From positions 297,982,167 through 298,046,166 of the forward strand of contig CM041779.1 of assembly GCA_023374045.1 (NCBI GenBank): DNA of 64,000 nt, in the 5' to 3' direction. The notes under the pieces were generated by a model. It saw nothing but the letters and a program-made list of their open reading frames with translations, did no database searches and was not told the DNA's origin. The DNA comes from Limonium bicolor. Lineage: Eukaryota; Streptophyta; Magnoliopsida; Caryophyllales; Plumbaginaceae. Positions 1 through 10,078 of the stretch are shown piece after piece (the stretch's first letter is position 1; each line of letters begins with the position of its first letter). A program made the translations under genes and the position numbers.

Positions 1-858
1 CTTAACCCAAAAACACGTGAGCAAACTAACTATTTCAAGGTTATACATCCCACAAGTTTAATCCAAAAGCATAATCTAAAGGTACAATTAAAAGCGGTAG
101 TTTTAGCTGACTCCCCAAAAACCCACACTCTCGTCGGTCTTCTGTAGCTATGAACCTGTAAGTATGGTTGCTATAAAAGGTCAGCACAACCGCTGAGTAC
201 ATTATCTTGCAACTGTCATGCACCCTCAGACCCCTTAAGTTATTTGGTCGAGTTAACATGTGGTTCAATTTCATGCTATTCCATATTACATAACAAAACA
301 GTACAAACATAAATTAAACAATACCAAGAACTCATCCGAAACATACATAATCATAACTCCATGCATAACTCATACATATAATATTCCATTAATCAAGTTC
401 AGGTAGTAACGGTACGAGGGTCGTTTTCTTGTGAACTGTTCTCGTTGTATGGCCTTCAAGGCCCTTTGTTCGTTATCTAAACTTTACGAAAGTCACTTGA
501 AGTTTCGTATTAGTGTTTAACTGATAATTAATTACTTCAATCATTTAACTCTTAACCCTTGACAGTCGTCATGTTAGAAGACGATATGTCTTTAACCAAA
601 TACCCCTTTTATATGGCGGGTCACCAATGGTAGTAGCCACACCAACGGTAGTGCATCCAATTCCTTGTATCCTTACTATATAGCGGGTTACCATCAACTG
701 AAGCCACATCAGTGGTGGTGCATCCATCCAATGATCAATCTGATCTATGGACTATAATATATCTCGAGTGGGCCTGTAACAATCATCCACTCACTTGTGA
801 TCAAAATGCGCAACCAAGAACATCTTGGATTTCCCATAATCACCTACCTTTCACTATA
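1..858. other. Unassigned repeat-like DNA with a family D segment
   Basis: No coding region is supported. About 160-290 resembles 60170-60300 in the same orientation: both contain a GCTCAGCACAAC-type string followed by a TGTGGTT stretch. This places part of the interval in family D. About 615-730 holds a diverged duplication of roughly 80 bp (GCGGGT..ACCA..GTAGTGCATCCA, then the same pattern again). The remainder shows nothing I recognise. Confidence 0.45.
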
Positions 859-1266
859 TGTAACACCCCAACGCGTAATCCAAAGATTACCGTTTAATAA
901 TAACACTAATGTCCAACAATATGCAGTGAAAATATCCATCAACAACTGGTGTCCCAGTCACCCACGTGACTGACAAGCCCTATCAACACCAAACCTTATG
1001 GTTTGACTGACTTTAAGTTCCAACTTAAAAACATCTTTACATACATACCGAGTTATACTAAGTTCCGAATCCAAATACAAGCGTAATCCATACTTACTAC
1101 AAAAACGTATGAGTGTAAAAACGCCCAAGTACATTCAAAAACCCAAAAGTATACCAAAATGATTTCTACCCCGTCTACACTCTGAATAGGTCTCATCTTC
1201 AATCAAGTACCTTTAATGGTTAGGCTACAACGGGCTCAGCACAACCGCTTAGTATAATGTACAACT
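859..1266. mobile_element. Truncated left end of a family D LTR-like repeat
   Basis: It opens with TGTAACACCCC, the same kind of terminus as TGTAATACCC at 47461. It then follows the same order as 47461-47704 plus 60035-60230: a CACCCAYGTGAYTGACAAG string, a GGTTTGACT string, and ACGGGCTCAGCACAAC near the end. It stops abruptly at 1266, where element A begins. Non-coding. The family's full structure is not clear from this window. Confidence 0.5.
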
Positions 1267-1631
1267 TGTAGACACCAAAATTCTCACCCCATAAAGCAAA
1301 TTCTGAAATAATAAATAAAATAAGAAGGGTCGTCGCCTTTCTTTGTCAAAATGTATTAACGTGCGTGCCAAAACGAAACCATCGTTTAGTCTTTTCCAAA
1401 GCATTTCATAAAAACACGATTTTGCTAAAACAAATTTTCAAACGACAATACGGTTTTAGACTCATCACGTTTTGAATCTTATTTTTAATTGTATCCCATA
1501 ATTTCATCTCACTATATTATTGTTCTCATTTTTATTGTATACTTTCCTTCTGAAACGGTAGCATTTTTTGGAAGAGTTATCCCGGTTGGGCTAAAACTCT
1601 AGTATTGTTTCTTTCGTGAAGATACTGATTT

Positions 1632-1845
1632 CCGACTCAGCATAGCCGGTTAACATGTTCTTCATGTAACTCGATGGTCCCGGTTCGACTCTGAATGGAG
1701 GCGTTTTTTTTTATTTCTCGTCTAGCTCGCAATAGGCCTTTTGTCTTATGGTCTGCTGTGGTAAACTGAAGCTCATTACAGCTCAGTCAGTCAAGGTGTG
1801 CGGGTAGAGGGTCGGAGATACCGGGTTCGAACTTACATACCCGCA
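1632..1845 (+). repeat. Two tRNA-like (SINE-like) units inside the 5' LTR of A
   Basis: Unit 1 (about 1632-1700) has a box A-like AGCATAGCCGGTTAA and a box B-like CGGTTCGACTC. Unit 2 (about 1767-1845) has a box A-like AGCTCAGTCAGTCAAGG and a box B-like GGGTTCGAAC. The latter lies inside an 8-bp inverted repeat, TGCGGGTA (1799-1806) with TACCCGCA (1838-1845). The 3' LTR carries both at 13861-13935 and 14000-14075, with a better box A in unit 2. These look like tRNA-derived SINE heads. Neither folds into a convincing complete tRNA, so they are not called tRNA genes. Confidence 0.5.
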
Positions 1846-2000
1846 TTTTTTTTATATATGCTCGTTTTTTTTTCTAGTTAGGCGAACCAAATATGGCCCA
1901 GCTGTGCTTCTGGGTCCTTTTTTTATCTATATGCCCAAATAAAACCCATTTCCTTTATCACCCCATACAATCATCAGACTTTCCAAACCCTAACCTCTAC

Positions 2001-2007
2001 TTAAAAG
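2001..2007 (+). promoter_or_regulatory. Damaged TATA region in the 5' LTR of A
   Basis: The 5' LTR reads CTCTACTTAAAAGAAC where the 3' LTR reads CTCTACTTATAAAAGAAC. The two missing bases destroy the TATAAAAG seen at 14230-14237. Assigning it as the promoter is inference, from the consensus and from the leader-like CT-rich sequence downstream. Confidence 0.5.
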
Positions 2008-3859
2008 AACAAAGACATAAACCCTATTTTTTAGTGAACAGTGGCCGCAACCCCAGCCCTCTCTTTCCCATGACGGTCATCTTCATTCTCGATCGCCACC
2101 ATATACAAACAGAGCCAACTTCAAAAAAATTCTGAAGGGGAAAGCTAACCCTTACCTATCATCCTCCCTCAATCGGCTGCACCTCACTCTTCTCATTCTC
2201 CACTGTTCAGCCTTCTTCTTCAACGAAATCTCCAGGGGCCTCCATCTTGATTCCAATATCTCGGTTGTTCCTCCATCTCCTTCTCCCGGAATTGATTTTC
2301 TTCATTTCCGTCTACATCCTTCGACTGGAAATTTTCAGACGTCAATCTTCACCATCCTTAGTCTCTCTCTGAACAAATCCTTAACTCCCTCGCTCAAGGT
2401 CATTTTCCTCGTTCGATCAACTTCAATGAAGATCGTCGTCTTCCGGTTGTTTGGCGTTCGTTCATGTTGTCCCCGAGCCTCGGCTCTCTTCTCTTCCGGT
2501 CCAAAACGAAGATGTTAACCAGCAAGCGTGGATTTCGAGTTACTGAAGCGAACGCTTTAACAACCCGCTTCAATTTTGGAACCTTGTCCAACCGTTGCTC
2601 CTTATCTGGAACGAATCCACCGCCTGGAGTCCATGATTATTAGCTAAGTTTTCGTTTGTTTCAGTCTCTTTTCTTTAAAGCGTCATCTACTTCCTTATTT
2701 CTGTTCGCTTTCAAATTCAGGCTTCCCCAAGCTCTATACTGATCTGAGTCATCTTCGAGTATCTGATTCATGTTTTGCTCGCTTTTACCCCAGGTTTTCA
2801 GTTGATTTCCTTGTCAGAATGCCCCTCGGTCATGCGGTTCGGATGAGCTACCGGTCGCCACCATCCTTCATAATTTTCACTCAAAACATCGGAATCACAA
2901 GTAACCGAGCTTCCAGTTACCGGGATTATCTAATATCGGTCCATAACAACAAAGCATATTTGGTGCTTGGCTTTGGTTTCCTAAGTTTCAATTCGAGTTT
3001 ATGTTAATTGATCCTCTCTTAGTTTTCTGAAACTTCTATGTCGTGCATGTTTTTATTTGGTCTCTGTATTGTGTTTCTTGACTGAGGTAGCAATAGTCTT
3101 ATGATCTGGAGGATAGTTCGTGTGGGCTTCTCCGATTCGAGCTTGATGACTGTGTGCGTGAATATTGAGTTTGGCTTCGTTTTCTGGGTTAGAAAATCTT
3201 AGTTGGGGTCTCGCATGTTTATAACTGTGTTGATATATATACATTTCTTTTTAGCTTTGTTGTCGTATTGCTTACAATGCTATTTAGCTTTAAATACGGT
3301 GTTCATTGTGTCATTATTTATTCGACTTCATACCGATATCAATTGGATTATGATGTGTGTTATTGCTTGGTAATGGACCTATCTGATGTAACCGAGCTTG
3401 TGTAACTCGAACCTGGGTATTCGGTCCAAAACCGTTCACGTTGGGCCTCTTATCTCATTCGGTTCATTTGATTTTGTCTACTACCGTGCGTGATGTAATT
3501 TATTCTGTTTTGGTATATACTGATTGGGCTCTGGGCCCCTTGTTTTAATTCATCAGGTTTTATCACATGCTACTGTTCTTTTATGGGCTTTCGTTTTTTT
3601 AGGTCCATTAACCTTTTATTTTGATTGACTAGTTTGCATTTAAGCCATAGTTATTATCCTTTTAGGACCAAGCCCTAGGATAGTGGGTGAGCCCTTGCCG
3701 ATGGTGAGCCATGGTCCCACCTAGCAAAGGGTGATCCCTAAACCCAAACCACATCTTACTATAATAACATGTATTAATAAAACACTTCCTCGAAATTCAT
3801 CTCAATTTGATTTATTGTTTCTTCCCAAATTTTCCAAAGCCCATCAGACCCAAAAATCA

Positions 3860-4240
3860 AAAGCTCAAAACAACTCAAAAAGGCCCAATTTTCCCAATCT
3901 CAAAATCAGGCCCACAAGCCCACAATCGGCCCAAAACCAACTCGACCCACAACCAATCTTGGCCTACAGCCAATTTTGGCCCAAACCAAACCTTGCCCAA
4001 AACTCATTAGCCCAAGGCTCAATTCGGCCCATCAAGCCTTATGTGGCCCATCATGCCCGATTCAGCCCAAACCTACAATCAGCCCAAAGCCTGGCCCAAA
4101 TTTGGCCCAAGCCCAAGCCATTCAGCCCAATAAGCCCATGGGGCCCAATCCATGTGTAGCCCAAGCCCACAACTGACCCAAAACCCAAACCGGTCCAATA
4201 CCCAGTCTAGCCCAATACCCAATCAAACCTAATACCCAGT
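3860..4240 (+). repeat. GGCCCA-rich block in the LTR of A
   Basis: Dozens of GCCCA/GGCCCA motifs occur in irregular tandem order. The same block is present at 16080-16470 (A 3' LTR), at 21012-21240 (C LTR, partly as a regular 24-bp repeat), and in reverse orientation in both B LTRs (about 27890-28530 and 41380-42010). The reading frames crossing it give only low-complexity protein. GGCCCA is the core of the plant site II element, so a regulatory role is possible but not shown. Confidence 0.7.
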
Positions 4241-4261
4241 CAAGCCCACAAAAATCAAACC

Positions 4262-4480
4262 AAATTTTGATCAACCTGAACATTGACCAATCCTTCTTTG
4301 ACCCAACCTTTGACCTATCCCACTTTGACCCAATCTTTGACCAATCCTTCTTTGACCCAATCTTTGACCAATTTAACTTTGACCTAGTTTTGACCTTGAC
4401 CAAAAACATTGACCTTGACCAAAAATGTTGACCTTGACAAAAAAAAAATGCTGACCTTGACCCAACCCGAACTTCAATCC
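4262..4480 (+). repeat. TTGACC-rich block in the LTR of A
   Basis: More than ten TTGACC/TTGACY strings occur in irregular tandem order. Equivalent blocks lie at 21240-21720 in LTR C and, as GGTCAA, in the B LTRs (about 27670-27900 and 41150-41380). TTGAC[C/T] is the W-box core bound by WRKY factors. Function here is inference. Confidence 0.65.
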
Positions 4481-4490
4481 AATTCAAACT

Positions 4491-4600
4491 CGACCTCAAT
4501 CCAATTCAAACCCGACCTCAATCCAAACCAAACCCGACCTCAATCCAAACCAAACCCGACCTCAATCCAAACCGAACTCGACCTCAATTCAAACCTTTTT
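4491..4600 (+). repeat. 22-bp tandem repeat in the LTR of A
   Basis: CGACCTCAAT recurs at 4491, 4513, 4535, 4557 and 4579, an exact 22-bp period over five copies. It is absent from the truncated 3' LTR because that copy stops before this position. Confidence 0.8.
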
Positions 4601-4989
4601 TCATCCAACTCAATTCAACTCGACCCCAAATTCATTTCATTCAATCCACACTCAACTTGTAAATTCCTTTCAAAATTAAAAATCCAAAAATAATTTCAAA
4701 CCATCATTTTATTCAAAAAAACCATTTTGTGGAATTTTAAAGGAAAAACTCTTCTCACATCACAGAAAACTCTTCTCACAAGCAGAAAGTTCTTCTCACA
4801 TATACAGAAAGTTTTCTCCTAAAACATTTCTCAAAATCAGTGTTTCTTATCTAGAATTCCGAACAACTCAAAATTTTTCAACTTAGTTTCAAATCAAATA
4901 AACCGTTTTGGGGAACATGAAATGTCAACACTTTCAAAACACTTTCATCCTAGTTAGACATCACTGTCTCCCTTTCCGAATAAAAATCG

Positions 4990-5140
4990 AGGCGGGGCAC
5001 TGGGGTCGTAACCTTCCCTTGTCGCAGTCTGGATCTCTTTAGGCGGGGCATTAGGGTGACAAACCTCCCCTAATTGTAGCCTGATTTTTACAAGGCGGGG
5101 TGCTAGGGAAGTAACGACCTTCCTAGTTGCAGCCAGATTT
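4990..5140 (+). repeat. Three diverged GGCGGGG repeats in the LTR of A
   Basis: Three units of about 50-60 bp share AGGCGGGG, then a GGGG/GGGT string, a CCTTCC/CCTCCC string and a GCAG/GTAGCC string. The same triplet occurs in reverse in both B LTRs (about 27030-27190 and 40530-40680), so it predates the split of the two subfamilies. Confidence 0.65.
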
Positions 5141-5350
5141 TAGAATCGTCGAACTCCCTTCCGCTCGATTTCAATGTTTTCGGATTTTAACGTTTTAAAA
5201 CCCGGGAGTTAGAGACGTTATTAGGGTTTGAGTGAGCATCTCATTCATGGTGTTTCTCTCTAAATCCTAGTTTCGACATAAATCCATTGCCCCATCTTTC
5301 GAGCCTTGGCACTTACCATCAATTAAGTGTCGTGTTCGAGGGGGTACATA

Positions 5351-5372
5351 GGGTAATCCCTCGGGATTATCC
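5351..5372 (+). other. Hairpin GGGTAATCCC-TC-GGGATTATCC
   Basis: Ten-base arms pair with a single G.T wobble and a two-base loop. The same hairpin is found in the B LTRs at 26800-26821 and 40282-40303; the latter has one C-to-T change in an arm. Role unknown. Confidence 0.6.
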
Positions 5373-5889
5373 GCCCTTTTACAACAAAAACTGATTTTTT
5401 CGATTTTAAAAACTTTAAGAGAGACAATTTTGACAATCATTCCTCCAAACAATTCAGTCCACCATCATCTCACTCTAAATTCAAACATCCCAAAACATCA
5501 AATCTTTCATAACCTCAAATCCGAAAAGCCTGGGATCTCTCCCAAACTTCAAATTGTCTCACACACTTAAACCATCTTTCATACTCAAATCACTTCACGC
5601 TCAAATCATCATTCAAATTCTGAATCATCTCAAACTCAAATCATCTCTCAAATCCCGACTTCTTTCAAACTTCTATAGTCTCATAGGCCCGAGCGTCCCA
5701 CAGACTCGAACATCTCAAACCTCTTCATCATTTTATGATTCAAACGTCTCACAGACCCGAGCGTCTCGCAGACCTTGATATTCTATACCTCCCACTGCAT
5801 AAACATCACAAATGTCTCATAGACCCGAGCATCTCACAGACTAACCTCTCAAACACCTAAAAACCCTAAAAAAACCCATAAATCCTGAA

Positions 5890-5951
5890 CTACGTAAGGT
5901 CTGATCTCAACAGGGAGTTGAGTACGTAGGCAGCCCATCTAGGGTGCGACC
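5890..5951 (+). other. Conserved two-hairpin motif, LTR copy (element A)
   Basis: CTACGTA (5890-5896) can pair with TACGTAG (5923-5929). CTCAAC (5906-5911) pairs with GTTGAG (5917-5922). GCA-g-CCC pairs with GGG-TGC around the loop ATCTA. GGTC (5898-5901) can pair with GACC (5948-5951), closing a junction. LTR C has an identical copy. The function is not known to me. Confidence 0.75.
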
Positions 5952-6119
5952 CCATTCCAAACAAAAAACCCTTTCCCCTTCTGAGGTGGCTCTTATATCT
6001 CCCAAAACACTCTAACCTTCTTCGGTTCCCACAAACTTCAAACCATCAGACTCCATGTCTCGTTCATTCACTCAACCTTAGACTTTTTCTAAATCTTCAT
6101 TCTATACTCATCCGAATTC

Positions 6120-6689
6120 ACCAATTCTTTCTCTTGGCGCTAGCTTGGCAGAAAAGCTCGCCTCATCCACTCTCTCTCTCTTCTCATCCTAATCTTATCC
6201 TTGGCTTCTAAATGAATCTCTCTAAAAAGGTTTTGAAAGAAGACAATCCCGACAATTGGAGACCGAGGTTTCCTCGGGCACCAATCCGAAGTCGTGGTCG
6301 TTGCCACTTCTAAGGGGTGTAACCCAGTGCGAACCCACATAGAATCTTGGACATGACCAGATAAATCCTATCCACAATTTCAGAGTCAACCAACGGTTCT
6401 TAGAAACCTTCTTCCTTCCTAGTATCGTAGGTCAAACTAGGTGGCGACTCTAGTCAATTCCGCCTTATAGAGGCATAAGTCCGCGTGGAGCCCATTGAGA
6501 GCGGGTGTAGTGCTCACTAGCACTCCCCTTTATGCTTTCTGGGAAAGACGGACGATTTAGTAGGTATTTGAGGGATGCCATGAATAACAGGTTTTTGCCC
6601 TCCACAGAATGGCGTTTTCTAGGATCTAGGCTGCTCAGCTAGTTCACATTTAGATAGACCCCCCTCATACCGAAAAATCACCCTCCACA
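6120..6689 (+). repeat. Conserved 3' core of the Ogre-like LTRs
   Basis: This ~570-bp segment is well conserved between the LTRs of A, B and C, far more than the middle of the LTR. It includes a CGAGG-TTT-CCTCG hairpin (about 6265), TGGCGACTCT at 6442-6451 matching the start of the true PBS, and CCCTCCACAGAATGGCG at 6598-6614. The last is an exact copy of the LTR/PBS junction at 6681-6697. Confidence 0.75.
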
Positions 6690-6692
6690 GAA

Positions 6693-6710
6693 TGGCGACT
6701 CTGCTGGGGA
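6693..6710 (+). promoter_or_regulatory. Primer-binding site of element A (tRNA-Arg type)
   Basis: TGGCGACTCTGCTGGGGA lies three bases after the LTR. Its complement ends CGCCA with a GAGTCG acceptor arm, as expected for a plant tRNA-Arg. A tRNA-Arg primer is an established feature of Ogre-type elements. Confidence 0.85.
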
Positions 6711-8298
6711 AAACTTGAGTAAGTTTTTCTCAAACTCAAGGAAGACTGAACTCCATTCAAAATTGTCGGGATTTCCCCACTTCTTTCAAAACCTTCATGA
6801 GATTCATTCTCAGCCTCTAGGATTATTCTATTCCACACTTATATTCCACACCTAGAGTGTGTAGCTGATGAGGACAACTAGGATTTGTTAGATCCTCAAC
6901 AAACATTGCAACAATTGGGTTAATAATTAGCTCACGATTAGAAAGAGACACTTAGGATTGAATGAAGCTAACTTCCCTTTAGGTTAATAAACAACCAATT
7001 TGGAATCACTTTCAAGATAAAACTCTTAGCAAATAGGGTGGTGCTGACTTCATTGCTTTTATATTTTATGTTATGATTGTGGGGTGCATTGGGAGGGTAT
7101 CTTAGGACATGCATTCCTCTGTGTCACCCGATTTATCCACGAGTCACGGAATCCCGACCGGTCCACGGTTGATTTCCCATGAGCTGGGTCATTTATCTAA
7201 ATGGCTAACCCACGGGGCAAGATGGTCATCGACCTACGCCCTGCAGGCTCATGATCCAAAAATATCCTCCATTATCCGAGTCTAAGCCAGCATATAGTGA
7301 ACCATGAGCCTTCAGTGTCCAGCTGCCTAATCCGGTGTCTAAGACGGGTTTTACGGGTAGTCACCCCCTTGTATGCCGCCTGTCTGACCACCCTTCTATC
7401 TTACCCTGAAGATTGCATGGGCTCAGTTCTTCATTGTTCCTCTGCACCACGGGTGTCTCTAAAGCCTGATGTCACGCTACACGTCCATAGAGGATCCCGT
7501 ATTTACCGGATACCCATACATGGCACAACGTAGTCAGTGAATAATTTGGACTTTAGACACACCTGACCGTGCAAATGACGGGAGACCCGACCCCATGCAG
7601 TACTTCCCCAAGTTTTCCAAAGTGGGTATGTTGTGATAATCACGGCCGTGGCTCGTGTGACTGTATCATTTCGGGTATCCTAACCTTTCGAACTTAAGCA
7701 CTCCGGACTTTCTTGATGACGTGCCCCACAAGGCATAACAGAGATAAATCCCGAGAGATGAACAGTGAAGGAACGACGGTTCCCCCGGTGGTATGGAAGC
7801 ATTGATTGACCTGGAAGGTGATTATCCCAACATTAACACTTACAGCTCCACATCAAACATAGCCACGATTTCTTTTATGCTATACATGTGCAAACCACTT
7901 TTTCAAACCAATCTGTTTCAAACGTTCGGAATTCTCTTTTGCACATCTCTTATAGCTGTTTTACGAGCTCGTTTAATTTCAAATCCCACCTAAATTTTTC
8001 TCATAAACATTTGCGGTTTTAATCTTGCCACTTCATCTTTAGAATGTTACTCCAAAACAATTTTCATAAATAGATTTCGAAAACCTACTTTCTACAAACC
8101 TGCTTTTTACAAACAAATTTCAAACAACTTTTTCATGAATATTATCTTAAACTTGTTTTTGAAAACAATTTTCAAAGTTGATTTTCACAAACGTATTTCA
8201 AAATAAATGATTTAGTCCCCATGTTGTGACTCGCTATTTTTGAAGTTCAACCCACCTTCAAGAGCAGTGGTCATTACTGTGGAGCGTACTAGTCATTT
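6711..8298 (+). other. Non-coding 5' untranslated interior of element A
   Basis: It is similar throughout to the reverse complement of about 37410-38978 in element B. The longest frame (7297-7533) has a counterpart in B (38167-38400), but the frames shift relative to each other in the middle. I therefore take it as leader sequence, not protein. Confidence 0.6.
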
Positions 8299-8876
8299 CG
8301 TGTTTTCACAAAAGTGGTGGATTTTCACAAAGATTTTGTGCTCGATCATTCATCTCAAAAAAAAAGCCCCTCATCTTCCTCGTCGGAGCAAGTGGAGCGC
8401 ATGAAGATCAACAACAGTCTGAACCAAAAATCAGAGCTGCACCAACCCGAGTCCAGTGACATGAAGACTATAACAACCATCCGAGTTCGAAGTTGCTGAG
8501 GGTCAGAAGAGCACCAACCAATTTCTCTTGATCATAGTGTCACCTTGTTGACCGAACCTGAAGACGATCGAACGGCCAATCAGGAGCCCACACATGAATA
8601 AGCAGTCAGTCAGAAGCTCGAAGACGAAGCAGAAGAATTCGGAAGAGGTTTTAACTCAAACTCCCCCATTTAATGACTTTTAGAATTGATGTATAGATTT
8701 TCCTCTAGCATTCTTTTCTCTCTTGTCAATTTCTAAATAGACTTCATGTATAGGTTTATACATTCCCTCTGAATTTATTTAGATCAATGTGTATAGGGTT
8801 CCTCACTCCCTTCTTTATTTGCGAATGAACGAGCATCAAAATTCCTACCGAGAAAATCCACCACTTCGAAAACACG
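8299..8876 (+). repeat. Fold-back segment inside element A
   Basis: Arms of about 55 bp (8299-8353 and 8821-8876) are imperfect inverted copies: GTGGTGGATTTTC in one is matched by GAAAATCCACCAC in the other, and the flanks also match. The ~470-bp centre has no supported gene. Element B has the same arrangement at about 36709-36764 and 37347-37401. Confidence 0.55.
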
Positions 8877-10078
8877 TGTTTTCAAAAACGTTTTTCTAAA
8901 ACTTGATTTCTTTAAGCACATACGATTTGCTTCTTTCCATTTCCGATCAGTTCACATTCATTAATCATGCATGAATCACGCTCACCTCAGAAAAATTGCA
9001 TAATCACATGTTGCATTCCCAACACATCACACACAAGCATTCATCCCATTTTTTCAAAGCATGCTAACATTCACATTTGTCATATTCTTTTTTCTGTTAT
9101 AATGACTGTGTTTACAGGTGATTAACCGCGTTTGCCCACAAATGAAAGCGTGACCCTCGAAGTGATAGCAAGAAATACCAAGGATTCAAGCATCTTCCCA
9201 TTCGGCATACCATGTACATAGAGACCAACAACCACAAAAAAAAACAAATCCCCAAAAAATCATATTCCAAAAAAAAGCATACATCCAAAAAAAAAATCAC
9301 ACATTCAAAAATCCAAAAAAAAATCATACATCCAAAAATCCCAAAAATGCAGGCAGTCACTATCATATCGTGGGACTACCATGCGGGAGTTGTCACTCCC
9401 TAAAAGTCCATAACTCCAGGAGCCAATAAACAACCCAATATCATTCTAGAACAATTTCTCTCACATCACACCCAACAGCTAGGCCATCTGCAAGGTCGAT
9501 ATTGACAGGACGAGCTTCATGGACCATCAGCTGGAACTGATTCAAGCGAGACTAGGTGTAACCTTACCATGCATTGCATCCAAGAAAAAGCATAAAAAAA
9601 AAACATTCTGTCAAAATCCAAAATCAACCATCTCCATTCATCGTTGTCAGTATTTTATGCATCTATACATAGTAATTCCATATTACCACAATATATTGCA
9701 TGGTAGATAGTTGCATTCGCATACTCCCGTATCAAAACAACGTCTTTGGCAAAAATCTTGATTGATTGTTTGAATATAGTGCGTGAACCACTTAACTCTT
9801 GACCCATCAACGAACACAAGGGTCTAATTAAAATCAGCACCACAGACTAAGTGAGTAGTGTGCGAAGAGCGGTATTTTCCCTTGAATTCTGAAGGAGGGT
9901 ATTGGACCATCCACCGAGCGATGAGGGAAGATAGAGCGAGTCCATAGAGGTAAAACCACGAGTGACGTGTGCATTCCTTCATCACACGGAGAGGCATAAT
10001 ACATAGTGAGATCAATGTCGATATCAGGATACGAACTGTGATTCATGCAAGGATCTGAGAATAGTAAGAAAATAATCA
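8877..10078 (+). other. Non-coding interior of A with an A-rich simple repeat
   Basis: About 9235-9350 consists of short A-runs separated by CATACATCC/ATTCC strings, a low-complexity degenerate tandem repeat. About 9355-9405 is conserved in B on the other strand (about 36210-36260), while the sequence to its left differs between A and B. No gene is supported. Confidence 0.5.

Larger units (their letters stand above)
1267..6689 (+). repeat. 5' LTR of element A
   Basis: Starts TGTAGACACC and ends CACCCTCCACA (TG..CA), 5,423 bp. In order it holds: a head shared with the LTRs of B and C; two tRNA-like units (1632-1845); a weakened TATA region (about 2001); a long non-coding leader; a GGCCCA-rich block (3860-4240); a TTGACC block (4262-4480); a 22-bp array (4491-4600); three GGCGGGG repeats (4990-5140); a hairpin (5351-5372); repeats of a CTCACAGACCCGAGC motif (about 5745-5850); a two-hairpin motif (5890-5951); and a conserved end (6120-6689). 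Short ORFs inside are not supported as genes. Confidence 0.9.

Noticed and set aside
1767..1845. Possible functional tRNA gene (box A and box B)
   Set aside because: No complete cloverleaf: the acceptor and anticodon arms cannot be formed together. A SINE-like remnant fits better.
7297..7533. A 78-codon frame in A matching one in B (38167-38400)
   Set aside because: The middle is frameshifted between copies and there is no family resemblance. It lies in the 5' untranslated interior.
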